Assembly: GCA_023663225.1 (NCBI GenBank)
Contig: JAMPHU010000035.1
Span: 1 to 32,253 of the forward strand
Direction: 5' to 3'
Origin: Candidatus Gastranaerophilales bacterium
GTDB lineage: Bacteria; Bacillota; Clostridia; Lachnospirales; Lachnospiraceae
DNA length: 32,253 nucleotides
The position numbers were made by a program, and so were the translations under genes. Below, piece after piece: positions 1 to 7,279 of the stretch. Positions within the stretch are counted from its first letter, which is position 1, and each line of letters starts with the position of its first letter. Below the pieces are notes generated by a model. It searched no databases. It saw only the letters and a program-made list of their open reading frames with translations, and was not told the DNA's origin.

Positions 1-1259
1 TTCCCAAATGTCACTTTACTAAAATACTCCAAAATACAGCTCCGCAGCAACACCAGCGCCGCCGACACAGAGGACTCTCTCACTCTGTCCCGGTTGCCTT
101 TAAAACGATACTCCTTCACTGTCACATTGCCCTTGACATTGCAGGCGATATACACCAACCCCACGGGCTTGTCCTCCGTGCCGCCGTCCGGTCCGGCTAT
201 GCCGGTCACGGCCACCGTCACGTCCGCTTTGGTTATAAACGCCGCTCCCTTTACCATCTCCTCCGCGGTCTGCTTGCTCACGGCGCCATGTTTTTGAAGT
301 GTAGCTTTTTTGACGCCCAGAGACTTCCTCTTTGCCTTGTTGGAATAAGTGATAAATCCGCCCTTATACACATCCGACGCCCCCGGCACATTGACCAACC
401 TTGCGGAAAGCATACCGCCCGTGCAGGACTCCGCACAGACCAAAGACAGCTTGTTGGCCGCTAGAAGCTCCACCACCGCCTTCTCCAGTGTGGTCTCCTC
501 CTCCGTGGTATAGATGTCATACCCGAAACGACTCTTTAACTCTTTCACGACCGGTTTGATCAACTTGCGTGCTTCCTTCCCGCTCTCCGCGAAGGCGGTC
601 ACCCTGATATGAACCTCGCCGGACTTGGCATAGGTAGCGATGGTAGGATTGTCCTGACTGTCGATCAGGTCCTTCACCATAGTCTCCGCCTGACTCTCCC
701 CCACGCCGCAGATCTTCACGGTCTGAGATGCAATGACTCCTTCGGTCAAACCATTCAAATAAGGCTCCACCTTCTCCTCAAACATGGGGATCAGCTCTCC
801 GGGAGGTCCCGGAAGCAGAATCACTTTCGCACGTTCCTCCTCAATAATGATCCCCGGGGCCGTACCGTTGTCATTGTCTAAAACGATGGCGCCCTCCGGC
901 ACCTGCGCCTGTTTCCAGTTGTTCTCCGTGGGCTCTACTCCCTTGCCGGCAAAATATTCACGGATACGCTTTTTGCTGTTTTCATCCATGCAAAGCCTGC
1001 GCCCGCAGACCTTTGCCGCAGTCTCCTTGGTCAGATCGTCCTCCGTGGGGCCTAAGCCGCCCGAGAGGATCACAATATCCGAACGCTCCATGGCGCTCTT
1101 AAGCACCATGGACAGTCGCTCCTCATTGTCTCCCACCACAGATTGAAAATAACAGGACAGTCCCAGTCCGGCGCATTTCTCCGACAGATACGCCGCATTG
1201 GTGTTTACGATATTGCCCAGCAAAAGCTCCGTACCTACACTGATCAGTTCAACCGTCAT
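1..1259 (-). CDS. cinA: CinA-family competence/damage-inducible protein (3' end cut by the window)
   Basis: Reading the minus strand from the ATG at 1259 gives an open frame of 419 codons with no stop before the window edge. It starts MTVELISVGTELLLGN, the typical start of the MoaB/MogA-like (MoCF) N-terminal domain. It also carries LSGGLGPTEDD and LLPGPPGE, both hallmarks of that domain. The second half holds the C-terminal CinA domain, with CAESCTGGM and TGIAGPDGG. Family members are usually about 410-425 residues, so only a few residues are missing. CinA proteins act on pyridine nucleotides: the C-terminal domain is an NMN deamidase in several bacteria, and the N-terminal domain can hydrolyse ADP-ribose. 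It is the last visible gene of the yicC operon, 32 bases after pgsA. In many Firmicutes recA follows; here that lies outside the window. Confidence 0.93.
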   Translation of the reverse strand, partial: MTVELISVGTELLLGNIVNTNAAYLSEKCAGLGLSCYFQSVVGDNEERLSMVLKSAMERSDIVILSGGLGPTEDDLTKETAAKVCGRRLCMDENSKKRIREYFAGKGVEPTENNWKQAQVPEGAIVLDNDNGTAPGIIIEEERAKVILLPGPPGELIPMFEEKVEPYLNGLTEGVIASQTVKICGVGESQAETMVKDLIDSQDNPTIATYAKSGEVHIRVTAFAESGKEARKLIKPVVKELKSRFGYDIYTTEEETTLEKAVVELLAANKLSLVCAESCTGGMLSARLVNVPGASDVYKGGFITYSNKAKRKSLGVKKATLQKHGAVSKQTAEEMVKGAAFITKADVTVAVTGIAGPDGGTEDKPVGLVYIACNVKGNVTVKEYRFKGNRDRVRESSVSAALVLLRSCILEYFSKVTFG

Positions 1260-1291
1260 CCTTATACCCTTCTTTCCTCACAAACGCTTCG

Positions 1292-1870
1292 CTATTTGGT
1301 ATCTTTCATCACATCTTTATTCTTGAGCAGATAATCAGCCAGCGAGATCACAGTGAGCGCCAGCGCCGCCCACATGACCAGATCCGTCAACGCCTTCACC
1401 CAGGGAAACAAAAACTGTAACCCCGAGATCATCAGGCAGACCATCACCATCTGGAAGGTCGTCTTGAATTTGCCCCAATAACTCGCCGCGATGACCACAC
1501 CGTTGTCGGAAGCCACCAGGCGGAAACCGCTTATGACAAACTCTCTGCTGATGATGATGATGACCACCCAGGAGGGGATACGCCCCATATCTACCAGGCA
1601 GACCAACGCCGCGCAGACAAGCAGTTTATCCGCCAAAGGATCCATAAACTTTCCAAAATTGGTGACCAGATTATATTTGCGGGCGATCTTGCCGTCCAAA
1701 AGATCCGTCAGGCTCGCCACGATAAAAACTGCCAAAGCCGCCATATTCGGGATCAATAAATTATTCCCAAACCATCCCGCATTGCCGCCCAAGAGCAGGA
1801 TCACAAAGGGAACGATCAAAATCACGCGAAAAACCGTCAGTTTGTTGGGCAGATTCATTTTACTCATCAT
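1292..1870 (-). CDS. pgsA: CDP-diacylglycerol-glycerol-3-phosphate 3-phosphatidyltransferase
   Basis: This membrane enzyme makes phosphatidylglycerol phosphate from CDP-diacylglycerol and glycerol-3-phosphate, the committed step to phosphatidylglycerol and cardiolipin. The CDP-alcohol phosphatidyltransferase signature D-x2-D-G-x2-A-R-x8-G-x3-D-x3-D is complete, from DLLDGKIAR to GKFMDPLAD. Several hydrophobic segments fit a small multi-spanning protein, and about 192 residues is normal. The start is placed at the ATG at 1870 because GGAG lies 6 bases upstream. A TTG at 1882 is in frame but overlaps that ribosome site, and an ATG at 1858 (MNLPNKLT, the usual family start) is a possible alternative. 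The start overlaps the rimO stop by 11 bases, so the two genes are probably translationally coupled. Confidence 0.93.
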   Translation of the reverse strand: MMSKMNLPNKLTVFRVILIVPFVILLLGGNAGWFGNNLLIPNMAALAVFIVASLTDLLDGKIARKYNLVTNFGKFMDPLADKLLVCAALVCLVDMGRIPSWVVIIIISREFVISGFRLVASDNGVVIAASYWGKFKTTFQMVMVCLMISGLQFLFPWVKALTDLVMWAALALTVISLADYLLKNKDVMKDTK

Positions 1871-3188
1871 ATAATTCTCCAATCAGATCATATTCGTTGG
1901 CATCCGTGACCTGCACCTTCACAAAATCGCCTGTCATCAGATTCGCTGAGGTATTGAGAAACAGATAACCGTCCACGTTGGGAGCATCTCGATACGTCCG
2001 CGCCACATAGGTATCTTCGTCCGCCACCTTGCCCTCCACCATGACGGTGAGCACGCGCCCCACCATATCCTCGGCGCGTTCAAAGGCGATCGCCTGCTGC
2101 AGCTCCATCAGTTCGTCCCTGCGGGCAAGCTTTATCTGCTCCTCTACTTGATCCGGCATATCCGCCGCCGGCGTATCCTCCTCCTGAGAGTACGGGAAAA
2201 CGCCCAGCCTGTCAAATTCTATTTCGTTCACGAAACGGTACAATTCCTCGTAATCTTCCTGTGTCTCCCCTGGAAAACCGGTGATCAGGGTGGTCCGCAG
2301 ACAGATGTCGGGAATCCTCTCCCGCAGCCTGCCGATCATAGCGCGCAGCTCCTTCTGGCTGGTCCTGCGCCCCATCCGCTTCAAAATCGGGTCGGAGGCG
2401 TGCTGGATGGGAATATCCAAATAGTGACATACCTTGGGTTCCTCCGCGATCGTATCAAGCAGCTCCTCCGTAAGCTCCTCCGGGTAACAGTACAAAAGAC
2501 GAATCCAGTTTATGCCCTTTATCTGCGCCAACTCCCGCAGTAATTGGGGCAGCCTCTTTTCCCCGTAAAGATCCACACCGTACAGGGTAGTCTCCTGTGC
2601 CACCAGGATCAATTCCTTCACGCCCGAGGAGGCCAGCGTGAAAGCTTCCTCAAGCAAGGCTTCCATGGGCACGCTGCGATAGCTCCCGCGCACCTTGGGA
2701 ATGATACAATAGGTGCAACGCTTGTCACAACCCTCCGCGATCTTCAAATACGCAAAATGTCCTCCGGTAGTGACGATACGATTGCCGCCCGCCAAAGGCG
2801 CTTCGTCGATGTCACGATAACGATTGCGTGCCCGACCGTTTAAGACCTCCTCCACCGCGTCCGCGATACCGTCGATGGCGGTAGTGCCCAAGATCGCGTC
2901 CACCTGCGGAATCTCTCGCTGAATCTCCTCCCGATAGCGCTCCGCCAGACAACCCGAGACGATCAACGCTTTTATCTGTCCCAAACCTTTACGTTCGCCC
3001 ATCTGCAACAAGGTGTTGATACTTTCTTCCTTGGCGTCACCTATAAAACAACAGGTATTCACCACCACAATATCGGCTTCCGCCTCATCGTCCGTAAATT
3101 CATATCCTCTTTCCCGCAGTATGCCAAGCATCTTCTCAGAATCCACCAGATTCTTGTCACAGCCGAGGGAGACAAATAACAATTTCAT
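1860..3188 (-). CDS. rimO: Ribosomal protein S12 methylthiotransferase RimO
   Basis: RimO is a radical-SAM enzyme that adds a methylthio group to a conserved aspartate of ribosomal protein S12. All expected parts are visible in the 442 residues. The N-terminal MTTase domain has three cluster-binding cysteines (C10 in SLGCDKN, C46 in NTCCF, C80 in SGCLAE). The radical-SAM motif is CDKRCTYC (C154, C158, C161), and a C-terminal TRAM domain follows. The length and the KLLFVSLGCDKN start fit RimO better than its tRNA-modifying relatives MiaB and MtaB. GAGG precedes the ATG by 5 bases. It lies 91 bases after rpoZ in the same operon, with a hairpin in that gap. Confidence 0.95.
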   Translation of the reverse strand: MKLLFVSLGCDKNLVDSEKMLGILRERGYEFTDDEAEADIVVVNTCCFIGDAKEESINTLLQMGERKGLGQIKALIVSGCLAERYREEIQREIPQVDAILGTTAIDGIADAVEEVLNGRARNRYRDIDEAPLAGGNRIVTTGGHFAYLKIAEGCDKRCTYCIIPKVRGSYRSVPMEALLEEAFTLASSGVKELILVAQETTLYGVDLYGEKRLPQLLRELAQIKGINWIRLLYCYPEELTEELLDTIAEEPKVCHYLDIPIQHASDPILKRMGRRTSQKELRAMIGRLRERIPDICLRTTLITGFPGETQEDYEELYRFVNEIEFDRLGVFPYSQEEDTPAADMPDQVEEQIKLARRDELMELQQAIAFERAEDMVGRVLTVMVEGKVADEDTYVARTYRDAPNVDGYLFLNTSANLMTGDFVKVQVTDANEYDLIGELYDE

Positions 3189-3232
3189 AAAAACCTCTGT
3201 CTATCTTTCGGATCTTGTCTGTCGATACAAAT

Positions 3233-3261
3233 AGTAGCTGGAGTCCTGCACGCCAGCTACT
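3233..3261 (-). other. Hairpin in the rpoZ-rimO gap
   Basis: The 91-base gap between rpoZ and rimO holds a perfect 9-base-pair stem (AGTAGCTGG paired with CCAGCTACT) with an 11-base loop. No T-run follows it on the minus strand, so it is not a typical intrinsic terminator. It may be an RNA-processing or partial attenuation site that lowers rimO expression relative to rpoZ. The structure is seen; the role is inferred. Confidence 0.5.
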
Positions 3262-3279
3262 TGTTCTTCGTTAACCCTA

Positions 3280-3573
3280 TCACAGGCTCTCCTGCTCGTC
3301 CTGTTTTTCCTGTATATCTTGTACATCCTGCGCGTCTTCGTCCTCATTTTCACTCAGGATCTTGATCTTGCCTGCGTCAAGTTCCTCCACGGCAACCGAC
3401 AAGGGTTTCCCCTCCTTGCCGTCCACCAAGGCTTCGTCTCCCGATATCAACTGTCTTGCCCTCTTGGCTGTCGCCATGACAATCGAATATCTGCTGGTGA
3501 CTACGGGAGTCTCTCCCTCTTCTACTTCACTGTTTACTACTTTCATCAAATCACTGTAGGATGGATGTAACAT
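3280..3573 (-). CDS. rpoZ: DNA-directed RNA polymerase omega subunit
   Basis: Omega assists folding and assembly of the beta-prime subunit of RNA polymerase. The 97-residue product starts MLHPSYSDLM and carries the TSRYSIVMATAKRARQL segment typical of omega (usual pattern S-R-Y-x-L-V-x-x-x-A-K-R-A-R). It ends in a long Asp/Glu/Gln-rich tail (about residues 75-97), so it is longer than the roughly 70-residue Bacillus form. AAAGGAG sits 9 bases before the ATG. The gene follows remA by 55 bases. In Bacillus, gmk sits between them; here there is no room for it. Confidence 0.93.
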   Translation of the reverse strand: MLHPSYSDLMKVVNSEVEEGETPVVTSRYSIVMATAKRARQLISGDEALVDGKEGKPLSVAVEELDAGKIKILSENEDEDAQDVQDIQEKQDEQESL

Positions 3574-3628
3574 TTCTCTCTGCTCCTTTCCATAATCTCC
3601 TCTTCATTCAAAACACTTCTTTTATTCT

Positions 3629-3898
3629 TTACTCCTCATCGGACTCCTCCGCTTCCTCCTGTCCGGTTCTGGCGCGTCCGGCTATCGTCTCGGGAAGCAG
3701 GGCGGAGAGCACCACCTGTCCGTTTTCCATCACAAGTACGGACTTGGTCTTGCGCCCCTGGGTAGCGTCCACTGCCGCGCCGGTCTCCTTCGCATTCTGT
3801 ACCATCCGCTTGACGGGCGCGGAATCAGGACTGACGATCGCAATCAGCTTATCTGTATTTACAATGTTGCCAAAACCGATGTGAATCAATCTGCTCAT
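3629..3898 (-). CDS. remA: RemA-type (DUF370) regulatory protein
   Basis: The 89-residue protein starts MSRLIHIGFGNIV and contains SPDSAPVKRM, both diagnostic of the RemA/DUF370 family. In Bacillus subtilis RemA is a DNA-binding activator of biofilm matrix genes and osmoprotection. Its role in Clostridia is less known but the gene is widely kept. The C-terminus is acidic (EEAEESDEE). The ATG at 3898 is chosen because GGAG lies 7 bases upstream; an in-frame GTG at 3919 would overlap that ribosome site and the yicC stop. It follows yicC closely, matching the conserved yloC-remA pair of Bacillus. Confidence 0.9.
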   Translation of the reverse strand: MSRLIHIGFGNIVNTDKLIAIVSPDSAPVKRMVQNAKETGAAVDATQGRKTKSVLVMENGQVVLSALLPETIAGRARTGQEEAEESDEE

Positions 3899-3915
3899 GC
3901 TCTCGCTCCAAACCG

Positions 3916-4794
3916 TCACTCTATATTCTGTATCTGTTCGCGTACTTTCTCAATTTCTGTCTTGAGCTCAATACCACAGCCGGAAACTTCCAGATCATTG
4001 GACTTTGACAGGATGGTATTGGCCTCGCGGTTCATCTCCTGCGCCAGGAAATCAAGCTTCCTGCCGATGCTGCCGCCTTCTCTGAGGGTGTTTTTCATGG
4101 TCTCGATATGGCTGCGCAGACGCACCAACTCCTCGTCCACACAGACCTTATCCGCAAAGATCGCAACCTCTGTCAAAAGCCTGCTCTCATCCACGGAGAC
4201 ATCCGCCAAAAGCTCCCGCACTCTCTCCTCCATCAGTCTGCGGTGTTCCGCTACGATCTGGGGCGAGCGCTCTTCGATAAAGTCCACAGACTTACCGATG
4301 ACATCCAGCTTTTCCATCAAGTCATCCCTGAGATGTTCGCCCTCGTCCACACGTGTCTGCACGAACATCTTCGCAGCCGTCTCCACCGCGCGCTGCAACA
4401 GCTTCCAAAGCTCCTCCTCGTCCTCCGTCTGCTCCTCCATGGTCAGCACATCCGGATACTTGGAGAGAGTGGATACCCGCACATCATCGTCCAATCCAAA
4501 CTCTTTTGCCATCTGGCGCAGATATTTCAGATACTCCTCCGCCAGAGCCCTGTTGTATCGGACCGCGGATGTCTTTTCATTGTAATCCTCATAGCTGATG
4601 AAAATATCCACCTTGCCGCGGGAGATGTACTGCTTCAATTCACCGCGGATCGCCGCCTCAAAATAGTTCAGCTTCTTGGGCATCTTCATGTTGACATCCA
4701 GATACCGGTGATTGACCGACTTGATCTCCACCGTAAATTTTCGGTTGTTCTCAGCAATCTCGCTTCTGCCGAATCCGGTCATACTCTTTATCAT
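3916..4794 (-). CDS. yicC: YicC/YloC-family endoribonuclease
   Basis: The family starts MIKSMTGFGR, and this protein does so exactly from the ATG at 4794, which has GGGAG 5 bases upstream. The ATG at 4806 overlaps that site and is unlikely. At about 293 residues it has the usual length, with the N-terminal YicC domain followed by the C-terminal DUF1732 region, including GRKLDFLAQEMNREANTI near the end. Escherichia coli YicC is an endoribonuclease or RNase adaptor linked to small-RNA turnover. This is the first gene of the operon, read from the promoter at 4845-4873. RqcH (B. subtilis yloA) lies divergently beyond the repeat-rich gap, as in the Bacillus ylo region. Confidence 0.92.
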   Translation of the reverse strand: MIKSMTGFGRSEIAENNRKFTVEIKSVNHRYLDVNMKMPKKLNYFEAAIRGELKQYISRGKVDIFISYEDYNEKTSAVRYNRALAEEYLKYLRQMAKEFGLDDDVRVSTLSKYPDVLTMEEQTEDEEELWKLLQRAVETAAKMFVQTRVDEGEHLRDDLMEKLDVIGKSVDFIEERSPQIVAEHRRLMEERVRELLADVSVDESRLLTEVAIFADKVCVDEELVRLRSHIETMKNTLREGGSIGRKLDFLAQEMNREANTILSKSNDLEVSGCGIELKTEIEKVREQIQNIE

Positions 4795-4844
4795 AGGTGC
4801 TCCCATCCATGCGGTGGAACGTACTTATCCGCATACTCTATTTA

Positions 4845-4873
4845 ATTATAGAATATCTTTCCACCAGCGTCAA
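4845..4873 (-). promoter_or_regulatory. Sigma-A promoter for the yicC operon
   Basis: On the minus strand TTGACG (4868-4873) and TATAAT (4845-4850) are separated by exactly 17 bases, close to perfect sigma-A consensus. Transcription would begin about 40 bases before the yicC ATG. It is the only strong promoter seen for the whole yicC-cinA run. Confidence 0.85.
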
Positions 4874-4926
4874 GGGTGAAAAGCCATTTTCTCGCATCCG
4901 GCGTAACAGTTCAGCCATAAAGAGAT

Positions 4927-5117
4927 TGTGGTTTCGACTTCGGGACGGAGCATAGGTTACAGAGAAGGCTTTCTGTGACGGCCAGATAAGCGTTCCGATG
5001 AGCCTCATGCACGGCAATGCCCGCCATTGGACGGGCATTGCCGGAGTCTCATCTCCACATCTGACTCACGCCACAGAAAGCCTTCTCTGTAACCTATGCT
5101 CCTGTATCCCACAATTC
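4927..5117. repeat. 190-base foldback repeat, copy 1
   Basis: This is a long imperfect palindrome. The outer stem is 31 perfect base pairs (4947-4977 with 5072-5102), extended outward by weaker pairing (TTGTGG near 4927, CCACAA near 5110). Inside are two short stems: CAGAT with ATCTG, and GATGAG with CTCATC. At the tip is a 12-base-pair hairpin (5012-5043, CGGCAATGCCCG, loop CCATTGGA). A second copy lies at 22345-22537 with only about nine differences, two pairs of which keep the pairing. Size and form suggest a non-autonomous MITE-like element or a structured RNA. It sits about 50 bases upstream of the yicC promoter. I cannot name a known family. Confidence 0.85.
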
Positions 5118-5169
5118 TACAAGTATCCCCTCCCTACAATCCGGATTACAACATTCTGCAAGACCACTC

Positions 5170-5216
5170 GACATTGCCAGTAATTTAGCTCCGGCGAAGT
5201 AAATTACTGGCATGTC
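5170..5216. other. Long perfect hairpin in the yicC-rqcH gap
   Basis: TGCCAGTAATTTA (5175-5187) and TAAATTACTGGCA (5200-5212) form 13 perfect pairs around a 12-base loop. Beyond a single bulged T, GACA and TGTC add four more pairs. No T-run follows on either strand, so it does not look like a simple terminator. It lies between two larger foldbacks and may be part of the same insertion history. Confidence 0.65.
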
Positions 5217-5245
5217 AAACGATTTTAACGATTGCTGTGATCCGA

Positions 5246-5402
5246 ATTGTGCGGATGATATCTTCCAAAGCAGACGCTAGCGAGCCGTCGGTACTAATAG
5301 TCAACTACGTTGACTATACTGCCGTACTTTGGCAGCTTATGTACCGCTACGAGCGAGGTGCAGCGAAAGCGTGTCTGCGTTGGAAGATACCATCCGCACA
5401 AT
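5246..5402. repeat. 157-base branched foldback with 23-base terminal inverted repeats
   Basis: The ends (5246-5268 and 5380-5402) are inverted copies with one mismatch in 23 bases. Inside, GCAGACGCT pairs with AGCGTGTCTGC apart from a small bulge, and CGGTAC (5289-5294) pairs with GTACCG (5341-5346). Within that lie two side-by-side hairpins: TAGTCAAC/GTTGACTA (5298-5316) and CTGCC/GGCAG (5319-5335). The whole folds as a branched structure. It differs in sequence from the neighbouring foldback and has no second copy in the window. It ends about 40 bases before the rqcH promoter. A MITE or structured RNA is likely. Confidence 0.7.
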
Positions 5403-5441
5403 GACACTCGCTACGATCTTGGCTGAACTGTTACCCTCCGG

Positions 5442-5470
5442 TTGAACTCTCCTCCAAAATCTGCTACAAT
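5442..5470 (+). promoter_or_regulatory. Sigma-A promoter for rqcH
   Basis: TTGAAC (5442-5447) and TACAAT (5465-5470) are separated by 17 bases. The start codon of rqcH is about 50 bases downstream, preceded by GAGGT 7 bases from the ATG. Confidence 0.7.
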
Positions 5471-5520
5471 GATTCCGTTGCCGATTCCGGCACGATTATA
5501 ATGAAAACGAGGTATGAACC

Positions 5521-7269
5521 ATGGCATTTGACGGTGTTACGATAGCCGCTGTGGCGGCGGAACTGCGAAAAGAACTGCTGGGCGCAAGACTTTCCAAGAT
5601 CGCGCAGCCGGAGAGCGACGAGTTGCTGCTCACCGTCAAGTGTGCGACGGGACAGAAACGTCTCTTTCTCTCAGCGGAGGCATCCTTGCCCCTAATCTAT
5701 CTGACGGAAAGCAATAAAACCAGTCCCATGACCGCCCCCAACTTCTGTATGCTCCTTCGCAAGCATCTCCAGAACGGGCGCATTACCGCCATCTCTCAGC
5801 CGGGTCTGGAACGAATCCTACACATCGAGGTGGAACATTTGGACGAGATGGGTGATCTCAAGCACAAGACGCTGGTCATCGAGATCATGGGCAAGCACAG
5901 CAATATCATCTTCTGCGATGAGAACTTTCAGATCATTGACAGCATCAAACGGGTGTCCGCCGCCGTCAGCAGCGTGCGGGAGGTCCTTCCCGGCAAACCC
6001 TACTTCATCGCTGAGACCCAGCATAAACAGGACATGCTGTCCATTGACTATATTGGTCTATGCAATATTTTATCTGCCGGATCCCGACCTCTCTTTAAAG
6101 CGCTCTACGGCAGTTTTACCGGTATCTCACCTGTACTGGCACAGGAGATGTGCTATCGGGCAGGTCTGGACGGAGACAGTTCCACGGCCACGTTGACCGA
6201 ATCGGATAATAGAGCTTTGTTTGCTGTGATCAAGCAGCTTGTGAGCGATATCAAAGCGGAACGCTTTGCTCCCTGCATTGCCTACACCAGATCCCGTCCG
6301 GTTGAATTTGCAGCCTTTCCGCTCTCCCTCTACGAAAAGGGCGAGGATAGGCTCATACCCTGCGATTCCATCTCTTTGCTGTTGGAGCGTTTTTATGCAG
6401 AAAAAAACGCGCTCTCCCGCATCCGTCAAAAGTCCGCCGACCTGCGTCGGATCGTACAGACCGCGTTAGAGCGCAATGTAAAAAAGTACGATCTACAGAT
6501 GCATCAGATGCAGGACACCGAAAAGCGCGATACCTACCGCATCTACGGCGAACTTTTAAACACTTACGGCTACAGCGCCGAAGCGGGCGCCAAAACCTTT
6601 CAAGCCTTAAATTACTACACGGACGAGATGATCACGATCCCTTTGGATCCCACGCTCTCCGCGGGGGAAAACGCCAAGCGATATTTTGAGAAATACGGAA
6701 AAATGAAGCGTACTTACGAGGCGCTCTCGGAATTGACCAAATCAGTCAAGTCGGAGATCGACCATCTGGAATCCGTCAGCGCTTCCCTGGACATCGTCCT
6801 CGCGGAGGAAGATCTGGCACAGATCAAGGAGGAGCTCATAGAGAGCGGCTATATCCGCCGAAAGGGCGGCACAAAAAAGACCAAAATCTCCAGCAAACCC
6901 TTCCACTATATCAGCAGCGACGGTTTTCATATGTATGTGGGGAAAAATAATTTTCAGAACGACGAACTCACCTTCCGCTTTGCCACAGGCAACGACTGGT
7001 GGTTCCATGCCAAGAAGATTCCCGGTTCCCATGTGATCGTGAAATTGGACGGAGCGGACACGCTGCCGGATCAGACCTTTGAGGAAGCTGCCAGGCTCGC
7101 CGCCTACTATTCCAAAGGTCGGGACCAAGAAAAGGTGGAAATCGATTATGTACCAAAAAAGCAAGTCAAAAAGCCAAACGGTGCAAAACCGGGTTTTGTG
7201 GTATACTACACCAATTATTCCATGGTGATAGACAGCGATATCTCCGGGATACGGCAGGTGGAGGACTAA
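5521..7269 (+). CDS. rqcH: RqcH, ribosome quality control NFACT protein (Rqc2 homologue)
   Basis: RqcH binds stalled 50S subunits still carrying peptidyl-tRNA and directs addition of C-terminal alanine tails that mark the chain for degradation. The 582-residue protein has the NFACT-N start MAFDGVTIAAVAAELRKEL, the N-terminal region formerly called fibronectin-binding protein A. A helical, charged middle (about residues 280-440) fits the coiled-coil segment. The C-terminal NFACT-R domain (about 455-575) contains the characteristic NDWWFHAKKIPGSHVI. Full length for the family. GAGGT lies 7 bases before the ATG. It stands alone on the plus strand and ends 9 bases before the flippase stop coming the other way. 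Confidence 0.93.
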   Translation: MAFDGVTIAAVAAELRKELLGARLSKIAQPESDELLLTVKCATGQKRLFLSAEASLPLIYLTESNKTSPMTAPNFCMLLRKHLQNGRITAISQPGLERILHIEVEHLDEMGDLKHKTLVIEIMGKHSNIIFCDENFQIIDSIKRVSAAVSSVREVLPGKPYFIAETQHKQDMLSIDYIGLCNILSAGSRPLFKALYGSFTGISPVLAQEMCYRAGLDGDSSTATLTESDNRALFAVIKQLVSDIKAERFAPCIAYTRSRPVEFAAFPLSLYEKGEDRLIPCDSISLLLERFYAEKNALSRIRQKSADLRRIVQTALERNVKKYDLQMHQMQDTEKRDTYRIYGELLNTYGYSAEAGAKTFQALNYYTDEMITIPLDPTLSAGENAKRYFEKYGKMKRTYEALSELTKSVKSEIDHLESVSASLDIVLAEEDLAQIKEELIESGYIRRKGGTKKTKISSKPFHYISSDGFHMYVGKNNFQNDELTFRFATGNDWWFHAKKIPGSHVIVKLDGADTLPDQTFEEAARLAAYYSKGRDQEKVEIDYVPKKQVKKPNGAKPGFVVYYTNYSMVIDSDISGIRQVED

Positions 7270-7279
7270 TCCCTGCCGT
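7251..7279. terminator. Weak hairpin between convergent rqcH and flippase genes
   Basis: ACGGCAGG (7251-7258) and CCTGCCGT (7272-7279) form eight pairs around a 13-base loop. The hairpin spans the rqcH stop codon and reaches the flippase stop. There is no clear T-run, so it would be a weak bidirectional terminator at best. Confidence 0.35.

Noticed and set aside
4998-5183. Short plus-strand frame reading MSLMHGNARHWTG, also present at 22405-22638
   Set aside because: It lies wholly in the foldback repeat and beyond its end; the shared peptide reflects the repeat, the two frames diverge outside it, and no ribosome site precedes it.
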